Assembly (NCBI GenBank): GCA_001792895.1
Contig: MARA01000012.1
Location: 434,001 to 498,000, forward strand
Source: Lentinus brumalis
Lineage: Eukaryota > Basidiomycota > Agaricomycetes > Polyporales > Polyporaceae
DNA: 64,000 bases
Direction of reading: 5' to 3'
The notes below the pieces were generated by a model. It ran no database searches. It was not told the origin of the DNA and saw nothing but the letters and a program-made list of their open reading frames with translations. The first letter of the stretch is position 1, and every line of letters begins with the position of its first letter. This document shows positions 20,964 to 33,285 of this stretch, one piece after another. The position numbers were made by a program, and so were the translations under genes.

Positions 20964-23164
20964 TCAATATCTACCACGGCGTCCACCTCCATATCCGCCA
21001 CCCCCTCCAGCTCCGCCGCCGCCCCGTCCCCATCTCCTGCCTCGGCCTCTGTTCTCATACCCGTCTCCATCGCCACCACCGCTGCCAGGGCCACCTTGCC
21101 CAAACATGTCCTCCTGCGACGGCAACGGGCCACTCTGCCTGCCCGCCACCGATGCCGAGCTCTCGAACCCGCCCAGCCCAGGCAAGAAGTCGTCGCCCGT
21201 GTCCATCGCGCTCGGCTGCTGAGACTGATACGACGCGGAATGCGGCATCTCCTCATCCTTGACCGCCCCACTGCCATATCCCGCCCAGCCACCCCCGCCG
21301 CCCATGCCGAAGCCAGGCACCATCGTCTCCTCATCTTCGTCCTGGCCCGACGTGTCCGTGACCTCTGGCGGCTTCTCTCCGCCCCCAGAAAACACGGAGG
21401 ACGCGTCTCCGGGACGCTCGCGGCACCAGAAGCGCGTCGTGTGGTCGTTCGACGCGCTCACGAGGATGTGCCCCAGCGGATGATACGTGAGCGCCCAGAC
21501 GTTCGAGTCGTGGGCCTGCGAGAGCGTGGCGCGGGGGCCGGGCTGTTGGGAGGCGATTTGCGTCGTGGGCGGCTCGGACGAGGAGGAAAGGTCCCAGTGG
21601 AGGATTGACCCTTCGGAACCTCCGGACACGAGCATGGGGTGTACCGGGTGCCACGCAACGGCTAGGACGCGGGAGTCAGTATCGGGAGGGTTGAGTCCAA
21701 AGAGGGCGTACGTACAGCAAACTTCCTTCTTGTGCCCCTTGAGCAGGCGGAGCTCCTTCATGGCTCGTATGTCGAACACTCGGACCGTTTGGTCTCGCGA
21801 TGCGCTCGCTACAAGGTCACCGTTCGGAGACCACGCGAGAGCTTGGACAGTATTCTTGTGATAGTGCCTAGGAAGGGGGTCATGTGTCAAAGGCGATGCT
21901 CGAGTGTGTGTGCGGATATGGAGCATACAGTGTAGAGAGTACTGTGCCTGTTCGAGGGTCCCAGAACTTGATCATGTTGTCTTTACTGCCGGACACCAGG
22001 AGACCTTTCGTAGGGTGCCATTCGACGCACTTGACGTCCCAACCGTGGCCTAGCGCGATAATGAGTAGTCTATACAACCCGTCGGATCATGCAGCAGCTG
22101 ACCTGTCAGAGTCCGCTCCGCTCGCTGCTCCTCGAAAGACCAGAGTCGGATGGTGGAGTCGTCGCTCGCAGTGGCGAACCGGTTGTCGTCCGGGCTGAAG
22201 CTGAGTCCACGGATCGCCTCTCGATGGCCGGTCCACTGCGTCAGGTTGTTCATGTTGGGCTGGAAGTACTTGATGACACCGCTCTGGTCAGCAGACGCTA
22301 GAAACGCCCCGGAGTGCGTAAATTGCATCGTCCGGACGGCCGAGTCGTGCGCCTGGAGGATCGTCTCGAAGTTGAACGTCAATCCATTCCACAGCGTGAA
22401 CTCGCCGCTCGTCGAGCCAGTCAATATTCGTCTTGCCTCCGGAGTCCACTGTGTGACGCAGCGAATCAGCATTGCCTCGCACACGTATACGGGGCGACTC
22501 ATAACTGACCACGACGCAGTTGACTGGGCATCTGATCTTGTTCGTTGATGTGTGCACAAATTTCGTGCACAAGGACGTGGTCGGGTTGTCTGGGTACGCT
22601 TTTGGTGGGAGGAGCTGCACACGAGATATATTGAGCCTCTGGATACTCCGTACATTCCCAAGACTCCACCCCTACATCGATGATATACGGCGGTGCAGGC
22701 CGCAAATGCGGCACATATGTCGACGTTGGCCGCATTTTGCGCAACTGCAGAATAAGCAGTTAGCGTTTATTCACTACTTCAGTTCAAGCTGATAACGACG
22801 CTCCCCCCGTGCATGCACCTGCTACTCCAGGTCTAGGTGCAAAGGGTCGACCAAGCAGTACTGGTATTCGTACGTTCCTGCGCGTGCACGAAGGGATGTC
22901 TACGTAAAAAGCATTGCAACTCACCAGTGTCCACCTTCCCATAGCACCACCGTAGTCGACTGTTCTTCGCGGTCGCACCTTCTTCACCGGCTTACCATCC
23001 GCCAGCTGTCTGGCCATGTCCATCTCCAACGCCTTCGGGTCCTCCGCTGGCGGAGGGTTCGGGATCTCCAAATTCCGCTTCGGCTGCCACCCAATGGTTC
23101 CAGCATCTTGCGAGGGCAATGACCGCGTGGGGAGAAGGACAGGTAAAGTAGCTGCGGCAGCCAT
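20964..23164 (-). CDS. PFS2: Pfs2/WDR33-type WD40 polyadenylation factor subunit
   Basis: A nuclear WD40 scaffold of the cleavage and polyadenylation complex that helps recognise the poly(A) signal in pre-mRNA. The start at 23164 gives [12 protein letters not shown], then [15 protein letters not shown] spliced to [16 protein letters not shown], which is the conserved pre-propeller segment. Splicing across 22676/22617 gives [17 protein letters not shown]. The blades follow: [117 protein letters not shown] and [19 protein letters not shown], seven in all. The C-terminus is acidic and then Gly/Arg-rich ([12 protein letters not shown]) and ends GRRGRY with TGA at 20964. It looks complete. It shares a 324-bp upstream region with the divergent E3 ligase gene. 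Confidence 0.93.
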
Positions 23165-23488
23165 GGTGCACGAAGAAGCAGCCTCCGTTTTCGTCGACTA
23201 GCCTTGACAGTTATCCACCTCAGTTCTTGATGTCGGCAAAGTTAAGCCAGTCGAACTAGCACGGAGAGCAGTAGTCTCAGCGCACAGACAAGAACGGCAG
23301 CGATGTCAGAGGAGTGAAGCTGCAGTCGTCGTCTTCATGGCAGTCAATACCGTCTAATCGTGGGAACTCAGTAGGATAAAGCAAGTCAATGATCCTGGGA
23401 AAGTCGACATGAAAGCATCAAGTACAAGTCACTCGGCGGACCCGGCAACCACCTCTTGTTCCCGAACGACCACCTCCTACATACCACC
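23165..23488. promoter_or_regulatory. Shared divergent promoter region of PFS2 and the RBR ligase
   Basis: These 324 bp lie between two start codons on opposite strands, so both genes must draw their core promoters from it. No TATA box at a clear distance was seen. A bidirectional promoter is inferred from geometry. Confidence 0.6.
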
Positions 23489-25528
23489 ATGTCTGACTAC
23501 TCGGACGCCGCCAGCGACTACTACGACTCGGATGGCTCGATGGTAGATGTATGGAACACCCACTACTGATGCTGGCTGAATCCACGGTGTTGACCTCTGG
23601 CCAAGGGCACGAATGATTCTGACTTCGATGATGAACCGTTGCCGCCGCCCAAGGCGAAGAACAAAAGCAGGGAGGTCGAGCACAAGAGCCTCTCGACGTC
23701 GGCACTGCAAGCACTCATAGACGGCGACATCAGCCATGTAGGGAACATCATTGGTATAGAGGTGCAGCACCTTTCGCCATCTCCTCTTCCCTACTCCTAG
23801 TTGACTCTCACTTCGTCTGTCCTCGATATGTCGTGTTTGCCATGCCACAATCCCATCTACATGCATCAATGCAACCCTGTGTGAGATGTTCGCAGACCCC
23901 ATTGCCTCCATTCTGCTCCGCCACTTCAACTGGAACACCGACCGTCTCATCGAGCAGTTCCTGGAGTCCGCCACCAGCGTCCTCGAAGCCGCCGGAGAGC
24001 CCGAGCCTAGAGACGACTCCATGGACCTAAGCCCGCCCCCAGCGAAGCGTGCACGCCTAGAGTCCCCAGTCCCACCGCCGTCGGAGTTCATGTGCCCGGT
24101 GTGCTGCGATGATGAACCTCCCGCAGTGTTCCGGCTCAGATGCAACCACTCCTTCTGCACACCCTGTTGGCAGACATATGTAACGTCCAAGATCAAAGAC
24201 GAGGGCCAGTGTACGTTCCGCTGCATGCATGACCACTGCCGTACCGTCGTCGACTCGCGATCTATCGCTAAACTCGTTGAATCCAGTGTCAATGACCGGT
24301 CGGTGACGCTTTCCTCCATTCCTGCACATTCAGGCTAGCTGACGTGCCGACCCTGGATGCAGCTACAAGGAATTGATACTGCAGTCATACGTCGGCGCGC
24401 ATCCGAACCTCCGCTTCTGTCCACACCCAGGGTGCTCGGAGACGGTCTCATGTCCCCCGGGCGTCCGGTCCTCGGCCACGACGGAGGTCCCGACGGTGAG
24501 GTGTGGCCAGGACCACGTGTTCTGCTTTGGCTGCGGCTTCGACTCGGATCACCGTCCGCTCATCTGCAAGTTCGTCAAGATGTGGCTCAAGAACGCGCGC
24601 GAGGACGCCGGCACGTCCCAGTGGATCAAGGCGAACACGCGTACGTGTCCAAAGTGCGAGAACAACATCGAGAAAAACGGCGGGTGCAAGTAAGTACACG
24701 TCGTTTCTTGATTGGCTTCCTACAGCCGCGAGGCCGCGGCCGGTCGACCCAGGTTTCTAACGTTTACGCTCTGCAGCCGTATTCTCTGCCGTCATTGCAA
24801 CTTCCAGTTCTGCTGGCTGTGCATGAAGAATTGGGACGTGCACGGGTATAACAACGCGGTGTGCAACGCGTGGAAGGAGCCCGACCCGGACGAGGTGAAG
24901 ACCGCGGCGAAGGCGAACCTGGACAAGTGGCTTTTCTACTTTGACCGGTTCAACAATCACGAGATCTCCGCGCGGCTCGATGAGGAGCTCTGCACCCGCA
25001 CTGAAGAGAAGATGGTCGAGTGGCAGGAGACGAGCAAGATGTCGTGGATCGAGGTACGTGTATGATGCCGTTCTGTCCTCCCAGAGTTGTTGACGGATTG
25101 GGTGCGCAGTCGACATTCATGCGCGATGCGGTGAACGAGCTCACGAGGTGTCGCGTGACACTGAAGTGGTCGTATGCCATGGCGTACTTCTTGGTTGCGG
25201 GTAACCAGAAGCAGATCTTCGAGGACATCCAAGCGTACGTATCTCTCGCAGCACGCCCCGGTTCTTTGACTGACTCGCCGTGCAGGGATCTCGAGAAGGC
25301 GGTAGAGGACTTATCGCAACTCCTGGACGAGCCAGTCGATGCGGACAGTGTGAAGAGCCTTCGGCAGCGCATGATGGATAAGACGGTATGTACTCGAACC
25401 CAGCATGCGTCGGTGCGGGACTGACTCTGTCGTAGGTATATGTCCGCGGGCGGCATGAGATCCTGTTGCAAGATACTGCCGAGGGCCTGGCAGATGGCCG
25501 TTGGGAGTGGACGGAGCCGGTGGACTGA
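23489..25528 (+). CDS. RBR-type E3 ubiquitin ligase, Ariadne family
   Basis: A RING-between-RING ligase that passes ubiquitin from an E2 to its own RING2 cysteine and then to substrate. The acidic start MSDYSDAASDYYDSDGS is spliced to NDSDFDDEPLPPPKAK. Joining at 23896 gives IIDPIASILLRHFNWN, the Ariadne UBA-like segment. RING1 is CPVCCDDEP to CNHSFCTPCW. The IBR region includes NLRFCPHPGCSE and VRCGQDHVFCFGCG. RING2 reads CPKCENNIEKNGGC across a spliced junction (24776), then NRILCRHC and FCWLC. The helical Ariadne domain follows (KWLFYFDRFNNHEISARL, ELTRCRVTLKWSYAMAYFL). It ends EWTEPVD with TGA at 25526-25528. The presumed catalytic Cys and preceding Glu are present, but the residue two after the Cys, normally His, is Arg here. 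Other metal ligands look complete. Confidence 0.92.
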
Positions 25529-25887
25529 GGGGTCCATACAAGGACATAGAATGTTCATCTGCAACTTACTTGGCATGCATATTCTCTCATCATTGTATCA
25601 GTATAATCTATCATCACAGTATCGCAGGGTCAAACGTTGCAGAAGCACATTGTCCATCCTTGCAGTCAGAGTGCGTCGGAGGAATGCATGTCAGAAAGCC
25701 ATGTATGTGTGGCAGGGCAACTTCGTGCATAAAGTAGCAGTGAGCACAAGGGAGATGTGCCACGGTGTAGGGATAGGAGTGATGCGTGCAGGATTATGGA
25801 TTAGGTACAATACAAGCATGACGGAGCACGGACCATATGTATGTCTGTCACCAAGACATCTCTAGTCTCGCCAGTCTTGACCGGAAC
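25529..25887. other. Short convergent 3' intergenic region
   Basis: About 360 bp between the RBR ligase stop on plus and the COX17 stop on minus. No gene seen; both 3' untranslated regions are expected here. Confidence 0.6.
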
Positions 25888-26306
25888 CTAGATCTTGAAC
25901 CCGTACCCCCGCATGCACGCGATGTGCTTCTGGACGAGCTCCTTGCACTTCTCATCCGCCTCTCCGGGTTCCGCCTTCAAGAAGCAGTCGTCCCGCGCAG
26001 ACTTGGTCTCCGGGCACGCACAACATCTGTAAGTCGGAGACAGGGTACGCACACACGACGTGTCTGTCAGTCACCAGCTTCGGCGCACAGCAGCAGGGAG
26101 ACGTACGGCTTCAGGCCTTTTGGGTTCAGCGGGTTCTGCTTGGGGTCCGTGGGGTCGTACGGCTTCTCTGGGGCCGCAGGAGTCGAGCCTCCCCACCAGG
26201 AGCTAATCTGCAAGCCCGAAACACGGTGTCAGCAATCATGCGCTTCCCACTGAACACCGAACATGCGCAGCATGCACACAGAGAGAGGACTCACCGAGGC
26301 GAACAT
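25888..26306 (-). CDS. COX17: COX17 copper chaperone, three exons
   Basis: Joining 26295-26306, 26107-26207 and 25888-26026 on the minus strand gives an 83-residue protein. It delivers copper in the mitochondrial intermembrane space to Sco1 and Cox11 for cytochrome c oxidase assembly. Residues 37-42 are KPCCAC, the copper site. Two CX9C pairs follow, Cys42-Cys52 ([11 protein letters not shown]) and Cys65-Cys75, which form the disulfide-linked hairpin. The end MRGYGFKI matches the family's usual C-terminus. The first coding exon is only 12 nt (MFAS), and the KPCC motif is itself completed across the second splice. Donors GTGAGT and GTACGT and acceptors GCAG and ACAG are good. The N-terminus ([16 protein letters not shown]) is longer than yeast's and may vary. 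Stop TAG at 25888-25890. Confidence 0.93.
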
Positions 26307-26533
26307 GAGTACTGCTTTGCTTCTTGGTTGACCGCTCGAAAGTATCGTCCAGTCCCACGCAGACGAGCAAGAACTCGAGAAGTAGAGCACGAAACACGCA
26401 GGAAAGCCTCAGCAAGCGAGCGACGACGAACGTCGAGGAGGAGTAAGTAGAGAGTACGGAAGTACGAGTACAGTCAGCAGCCACCGAGGCGCCTCTTGAC
26501 AATTGCGTGCCCGTGCCGATGTTCCGGCGCGCC
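26307..26533. promoter_or_regulatory. Remaining 5' flank of COX17, cut off by a LINE
   Basis: Only 227 bp separate the COX17 start codon from the left target-site duplication of the plus-strand LINE at 26534. Any upstream control elements beyond this point are now about 12.7 kb away, after 39275. Confidence 0.7.
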
Positions 26534-26546
26534 TCGGCCACAGCAG
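26534..26546. repeat. Left target-site duplication of the outer LINE
   Basis: The 13-bp TCGGCCACAGCAG here is repeated exactly at 39263-39275, directly flanking the element on both sides. Confidence 0.9.
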
Positions 26547-27033
26547 TCACATCTTGACCTCTTACCACCACCTAGCCTCTCGAGTGGCTCACTCCTACCC
26601 TTCTTAGCGATGACGAGGCGTTCCGCATCGACTGCTGGACCCCGTCCGACCTCCCAGGCGACGACCCCGCCGGCTCCCAAGCCCCGGCAGTCGCAGAAGA
26701 AGGCCTCGCCGTCGGCAGGTGCCACCGGATCAGAAACCACCCAGGCACCCCCGGCTGCGCGGACCGCCCTCGAGCTTATCGACGACCTTCAACAACTCTA
26801 CGATGGCTGGAAACCCTCTTACCACTGCCAGAGGAACGACGCCGACTTCAAGGATCTGCTCACCAGACTGCGGGTGCAGGTCATCATCGAGAGCAGCATT
26901 GGCAGTGGCGCAGGAACGGACAATGGCGATTCCACCCCCGAGGACAATGACCCGGTGACGTCCCATTCCCCCGTTTCCGACCCGTGCTCTTCCTTTGTGA
27001 ATCGGCTAAACACTGTGACCGAACAGGCCATTC

Positions 27034-27048
27034 GCAGGATCACGGATC
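27034..27048. repeat. Left target-site duplication of the nested LINE
   Basis: GCAGGATCACGGATC at 27034-27048 is repeated without mismatch at 33415-33429, on either side of the nested minus-strand LINE. Confidence 0.93.
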
Positions 27049-27243
27049 TTTTTTTTTTTTTTGGGATCTAAGGGTATATATTATAGTGTATGTACATACA
27101 CTAATCCTAGAAGTACATGCAGTGCTTATACAGCCGTCTGCAAACGAAAGCGTAGGTTTTCAACTGACCCTACAAACAGATATACGTCTACTGAATGAAT
27201 ATCGCTGAGGGGACTTAGGGGAGGTAGTAACGTGGTGGTTGTC

Positions 27244-30200
27244 CTAGGGATAATCCGGGATGTCCTCAAAGGACATAGCCGTCGGGTTATCCTGGAGGAA
27301 TCGTAAGATATCGTAGAAAGGATCTAAGGATTGGAGGAGTTCATCGACGGACGAATACCGGTACCTGCGTGTGTAGTGGTCGCAGCGAAAGAGTACGTGT
27401 TCTCGCGTGTGATATGCAGGTGCGCCCGAGTGCAATACGCACATGGTGGGTTCTTCATGCCGCCGTCGGAAGCGATCGCGATAGTGCCCGGTTGGCGCGT
27501 GGTTCGTAATGCACCGCACGAAGCGTGCCACGAGAGTTGGTCGGCCGCCGACTCGTTTGAGGGGGAACGAGCCTGTGTGTTGCAGGCGACGGAATGCGGG
27601 GTGGTGGAAGTGGTATCGGCCCCAGTATTTGCGCGGATTGTCGTCCGCGAGCTTGCGCCACTCATAGACGACATCCTCTGTGATGGTGCTTTTAGCGTAC
27701 GCGTACGATGCGGGGAATTGAGTGCGCCGCGGAATGTCTGAGTCGTCCGGGTATCGCGCCTTGTACCGGACGTCACCATCCACGGCCTCGTTTTCGGTGA
27801 TCCCGACGTGCGAGGGGCAGTAGTGGAGGAAGAGCTGGTTGTCGGGCCATCCTTCAAACCAGTCGTGTAGTATGCGACATGTGTTGACTTGCGCCATACG
27901 CCCGCCCTTGGTGTCGAGGATACTCTTGAGGGCGCTTTCATTGTCGGAGAAGATGTGGACTCGGCGGAAACGTTTGCCGTATGCGTATGCGACCGCGATG
28001 GACAGGGCGATGGACTCGCAGTCGAACGAGAACGCCCAGCCTGTGTACAGAGTGTAAGAGCGCAGTAATCGGCGGTTGTGATAGGCGCGATACCCCGCGG
28101 CAGAACCGAGCAACGGTTCGTTGGGGTCTGTGGCGTAGGAGCTACCGTCCGTGAACAGGACGAGGGCGTCCGGATCGTCATGAGCAGCTTGAATGCGCGG
28201 GAGGAGGTCGGCGGCGATCCATGCTTCAAGGGCCTCGCGGTCCTTCTTCTTCGGGTGTTCAAGGTGGTATGTAACGCGATGGGCGAAGAGATCGCGCACG
28301 CGCAAGCCGGGCTGGCATTCCTCATCGAGCGGCGTGAAGGTTTCGGTGATGAGGGCGCGGTTGCGAGGGAAAGCTTCAGTGAGGGGAATGTCGGGCATAG
28401 CGTTGAGAGCGTGAGGATAGAAGCGGATGTACGGCGCGTTTGCTGACCGTTCGAAGATGTTCGGGAATGCGGCCTTGATAGGGTGCGAGTCTGGGAGTGT
28501 GTGAATGCGCAGGAAGTAGCGCTGTTGAAGCTTCTTGCAGTAGAGGTGCAGCGGCATAATGCCGGCGAATGAGTGCAGGGCGCCCGTGGGGGTTGTGCGG
28601 AACGCGCCGGTGATCCAACGCAGGGCGCGATTCTGCGCAGTGACGAGAGGTTGCATCAGCTGTTTGACACCCTTCGATCTGAACCAGACCGGGGCGCCAT
28701 ACGTGAGAAGCGGGAGGACGCACGAGATGTACAGAGTGCGACGCTGTAAAGGGGATAGACCACGGTTGGAATTGCCGAGCATAAGCATAGCGTTGACAGT
28801 AGTGGCGGCACGTTCTGCGAAGTACGCGACGTGCGTTCGGAATGAGAGCTGGGGATCAAGACGGAAGCCGAGGTAACGCCAGGATTGCCTAGGCTGTACG
28901 ACGTTGTTTGGGGCTAGTTCGAGCGGCAGCGGATGTTGAGACTTGGCGAGGCGTTTGGAAATGAAGTGCGTAAGTTCGTTCTTCTCCGGTTCGGTGACGA
29001 GCCCGAGGCGGGCCAGGGTAGTCGAAGTATCGTGGTAGCGCGTCTTGAGGATGCGACAGTTGTCCGCGATGGTCCTGGTTGTGGCGATCCAGAGACCATC
29101 ATCGACGTAGAACTGTACCGTACTATCAGAGAATGTAGTAGCGAGGGGAAGAGAAGGTGAATAGCGGGTGAGAGGTAGATGTTCGTGAGCACCGGGGACA
29201 GGGCAGAACCCTGACCGGCACCCACGGGTGGGAGATCAAACCATGGAGACGTAGCCTTGCCCCAGCGGAAGCAAGACCTACGATCGCTGAGATAGTGGCG
29301 GAAGAACTTGACGAGGCAGGAAGCGAATCCATACCGTTCAAGTATGCGGCAGAGGAGTTCGTGATTCATGGACGGGAAGAATTGAGCGATGTCGAAGGCG
29401 AGGCATGAGGTTACGAGACCTTGCCGCCACCCAGCGCGGACGTGAGTGACGAGAGAGACAGCGGCATCGACCGTGCTGTGCGCCTTGGTTCCGCCATACT
29501 GGTTAGGGTGTAGAATGCCGTAGCGTTGGCATTCATAGTGCAGGCGTTCGCTAAGTACCTTCTCTAGGAGTTTACCGAGCGTGCTTAGCAGGACAATAGG
29601 GCGGTATGACTTAACTCGCGAGTAGTCGTCCTTGTAAGGTTTCGGGATGACAACCGAGACAGCGCGTTTGAACTGTTCGGGCCAATGGCCTAGACGCAGG
29701 ATCGAGTTGTAAAGAGCGTGGAGGGTGGAGAGAAAGTGGTCGTCAGAGGAGAGGAGCTTGAGGTGCCGCCAGTGGAGGTGATCCCAGCCCGGTGTTGAGG
29801 ATGTCGCGACGTCTCGAAGAGCGTCAGTGATTTCCGTGCGTGAGATGGGCGGACAATCGCGAGGCGGGAGTGGCGTGATCTCGTTGACGATCGAGAAGTC
29901 GACTGGTCGGGTAGCGGCGTTATGGAAGGTGCTGTCGAGGGCCTGCCAGAGCTCGGGAGGGTGCGCAGAGGCTGGCCGTTGTGGACGAGACTCTGATACA
30001 TCGGCATGGCCCGAGGGCCAACCCATGACATCAGGTCCCATATCCCGTGCTTCTGTTGAGTGGCGACATGCTGGATACGTTCATCGAGGTGTTCCGCTCT
30101 GCGTTTGCGAATGGTAGACTTGAGGTGTCGGAAAGCTCGTCGTTCCGCAATGCGTGCGGCCGGGACCAAGTGTGGTGCAGTAGCCTTGAGGATTTCAACA

Positions 30201-31219
30201 CGCTCGCGAGCCGAGTTTAACGCTCTACGCGCGTCCGTGCATGCGCGATTCCACCAGAGGCGCGACTTGTCGCAGATGACTGTCGGAGTAGCGTGAGAGG
30301 ACCAGGCGTCCTCGACACAAGCAAACAGAGTGTTGACTGCCTGACGAAGATCGTCGACTGTCTCGAGAGCCGTTTCGGCTGGGAGGAGGTTACGAACGGC
30401 GTCCCGAATGGACGCAATGAACGCGCCTTCAGCCTCCGAGTTGGGTGCGATGGAAGGCTGGCCTTTGTAAGACCATTCGCTAGCAGGAATGTGCGCGTGG
30501 ATAACGGCATGGTCCGATAGTCCCCGCTCGTGCGGGGCGACGCGTATCTGGTATAGTTCGTGAGGTCGGTCGTCCGGACCCATACAAGATCGATGACAGT
30601 CGGGCGGAAAGTTGAGCGGTGCGGGTAGTGAGTCGGAACGCCGATTGGCGATAAGAGTCGGAGTCCCAGACGGGCGTGGAGGTCGAGAACCTCACCCGTC
30701 CGAGCCATGGAGTCCGGGGGTAGGTTGGGTCCCACACGGTTGAGTGAGTGTTGTAATCGCCCCCGGCGATGTCAATGGCGGGAGGAGGTGCGCGTGATCC
30801 GCCAGGAATTCGACCGCAGCGTTGTTGCTGTCGTTGTACACGTTGAGAATAGCGACGGGGTCCTGCTCGGGCTCGAGACGGACCAATAGTAGCATGCAGT
30901 CGCGATGCTTGATAGTTGGATCTAAAGAAATAACGGCATTAGTGAGTCGACGACTGACGTGACATACGACTCGTGCGTCTTTGCGTGCTTCGACAAGGTG
31001 CCAGGCCGGGTGTAACTGTGTGCCATACAGCATATTATCCTCTGTTCGCTCAGCAGGCCCAGCTGGCGACGCAGAGGGGATAGGACGAATGGGACCATAC
31101 CATGGTTCTTGCAAGCAGACAATGTCGACCTTCATCGCCGCACACTGTTCCAGGATGAGATGAGTGTGTTGCGGAGAGCAGTTGACATTGTGATATACTA
31201 TATGCAGCGACTGAGACAT
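27244..31219 (-). pseudogene. Nested LINE ORF2 (endonuclease, RT, RNase H) with frameshifts
   Basis: It starts MSQSLHIVYHNVNCSPQHT at 31219, directly after the ORF1 stop. The endonuclease part has VDIVCLQEPWYG, GDYNTHSTVWDP, VIDLVWVR and GLSDHAVIH. The RT part has SYRPIVLLSTLGKLLEK, LAFDIAQFFPSMNHELL, GAGQGSALSPVLTNIY and FYVDDG. RNase H has VLFTDGSS, CESIALS and FSDNESALKS, then SHVGITENEAVD. It ends FEDIPDYP at 27244. Apparent one-base frame changes lie near 30780, 30725, 30585, 29960 and 29140, the last just before YVDDG. The stretch from about 29100 to 27244 is a single open frame. Catalytic motifs themselves are all present, so decay is by indels rather than loss of motifs. Confidence 0.85.
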
Positions 31220-33285
31220 TTAGCGACGACCATGACCACCCCTACCACTATCCTGCCGACCTCTAGCCCCATCAGGTCCAGTCGCAGCAGTCGTGTTCTG
31301 GGGTGGGAGATTAGCGTCGAATATGAGCACGGTAGCTGGGCCAAAACGTACGCGTGCTCTGTTAGCGGCGGAAGATCCGCTGGCGTCAGTGCGCTCAGCG
31401 TTCATATTCGAGGAGGCAGATGCCACGTAATTGCGCGCAGTGTCAGCGGGAGTAGCGGTAGGCCCACGAGGGGCCGGTAAGTCTTCCAGGACGGGGCCGG
31501 GCTGGCGATTATACCAGCTGCGGTCGTTGCGGTGCTTTGCGTAGGGGCATAGACGGTGATCGTTGGCGTAATGCGGGCCGAAGCAATTGCGGCAGCGTGG
31601 GGGATGTGAGCACGGGACCGTCTCGCGATCGGGACGATCCGCGCAACACTTGGCGACGGTGTTGTGGTAGTACGCGTTGTGATTGTCGCCGCAGCGGGCG
31701 CAGACTTCGACTGCGCTGTTGCAGCTGCTTCCGGGGTGACCCCAGATCCAGCAGTACGTGCACTGGGGGGTAGTGACCTTGTCTTGAAGGATCCTCGCGC
31801 GAAGGGGATTACCGAAGACCGTGAGTTTTCGACTCTGGAGGCGGTGGGCAGCGCTATACAGAGAATCGTCGATGAACTCGACGACGAGCATGCGAGCTGT
31901 ATCGCCCAGCCTCTGAGTGCCCCAGCGGACCACGGAGCCCGCCCGTTCGAGGACGAGCTTCCACTCCGGGTCCTTGAGGAGAGACTGGGTGATTTCAGGG
32001 ATCTCGAGGGTCTTGACTATGCCAGTGACCGGGTCGCGGGTGACACACGGGACGCGTTTGATGCCCATGTGCACGCGGTATTCGAATCGACGCGCGACGA
32101 CCTTGCCGCGCATGTCCGACGGGACGTTGAAGAGCGAGATAGCGCGATCGCGGAATAGCGACATGACCGCGTCCGAGGGAGGGGAGCTGAGGACAAACGT
32201 CAGGTTGCCCCCAGATCCCCACTCGGCGGTTTCAAGCGTGAACGACCGGAACTGCGGATCGTGCTCCAGAAAGCCACTGAAGACGTTCTGGAGAATCGCG
32301 GGGGCGGACGAGAGTCGGGGCGAGGCCGAACTTCGTCCGGGAAGACGACGAAGAACAGCCGTGACGCGTTGCGTGGGGGACGCTTGACGTTCGCTCGGGC
32401 GGGGGAACGCCCGCGCGTACTGCCATCGTCGTAGTGCGACATTGGAGTAGCGAATGGTGTAGGTGGGCGCGACTGATTGAAGGACTCATCTGTGTATGTA
32501 GGAGACGGCGACCTGCTGGCGTATTTGGTGCCGAGGCGCGATAGGAGGGACGGGGGCGCTGGAGTCGGCGCGCGACGAGGCGGAGGGGAGTTTTGCGGAG
32601 AGGGTGAGTAGCGGAAGGGCTCCAGGGGAGGGGCGGGGGCAGCCGCGTCTCGCCCGAGCACGCTCTTCAAGGCTTCGAGGTCGTCCGAAATCTTACAGGA
32701 AACGAGACTAACGTGCTCGTATGACTCACTAACGAGTTGCACGGTGGCGTTCAGGCAGGCCAGAGTCGGGAGGACGGTCATCCACCCGGACTCCAGGTCC
32801 TTCGGATCGGTCTGACGGATAGCGAGTCGATTTTCACGGAGGATTGTGTTGACGGCGTTCAAGTGCTTCGCAATGTTGCCGCATAGAAGCGGAAACTGGC
32901 CAGCCTTCCACTCCAGCGGCGGGAGCGCAGGAGTATCGGGCGTGGCAGGAGTGTCGTTGAGCGCTGTATCGGGGGTTCCAGAATATTCGTCCTCTTCGGC
33001 GGGCGCCATTTCCGTATCGATGTCGGCGTCAGCAGGCGCAGAGGTGAAAGTAGGACTGCCAGAGCGTGCATCCGCGAAGTCGTCGTCGCTGTCATATCCA
33101 AGGGACACGGCATCGGACAACGAATCGCGTCTGGTAGTAGCGGTAGAGTTTTTGCGACGGTGTGAGGGAGGGGAGGAGGGCCGAGAGGGAGAGTGCGGCC
33201 GCTTGCGGGATCCGTCTGGTGCTCCCGGAGGGCGACTGAGGGCCGCGCTTCGGCGAGTTTCCGGCTGGGAGTGCTGCGTAGTCAT
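31220..33285 (-). pseudogene. Nested LINE ORF1 with one frameshift
   Basis: ATG at 33285 opens MTTQHSQPETRRSAALSR. The N-terminal half is Ser/Pro/Asp-rich and disordered in appearance, followed by a helical part (NIAKHLNAVNTILRENRLA). Near 32330 the frame must change by one base to keep the conserved path into ILQNVFSGFLEHDPQF and then VMSLFRDRAISLF. The C-terminal half has zinc knuckles CTYCWIWGHPGSSC, CARCGDNHNAYYH and CRNCFGPHYANDHRLC. It ends GRGGHGRR with TAA at 31220-31222, which abuts the ORF2 ATG. Confidence 0.82.

Noticed and set aside
20846..21608. Plus-strand frames opposite the PFS2 C-terminus
   Set aside because: Antisense shadows of a Gly/Arg-rich and WD40 coding region.
24712..24776. 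Alternative acceptor at about 24725 in the RBR gene, adding 18 residues in RING2
   Set aside because: It keeps frame but breaks the canonical RING2 spacing; the acceptor at 24776 gives the expected cysteine pattern.
26496..27071. A 191-codon frame that looks like a stand-alone gene
   Set aside because: It is the 5' part of the outer LINE ORF1, ending in the nested LINE's poly-A (T run); the true start is at 26610.
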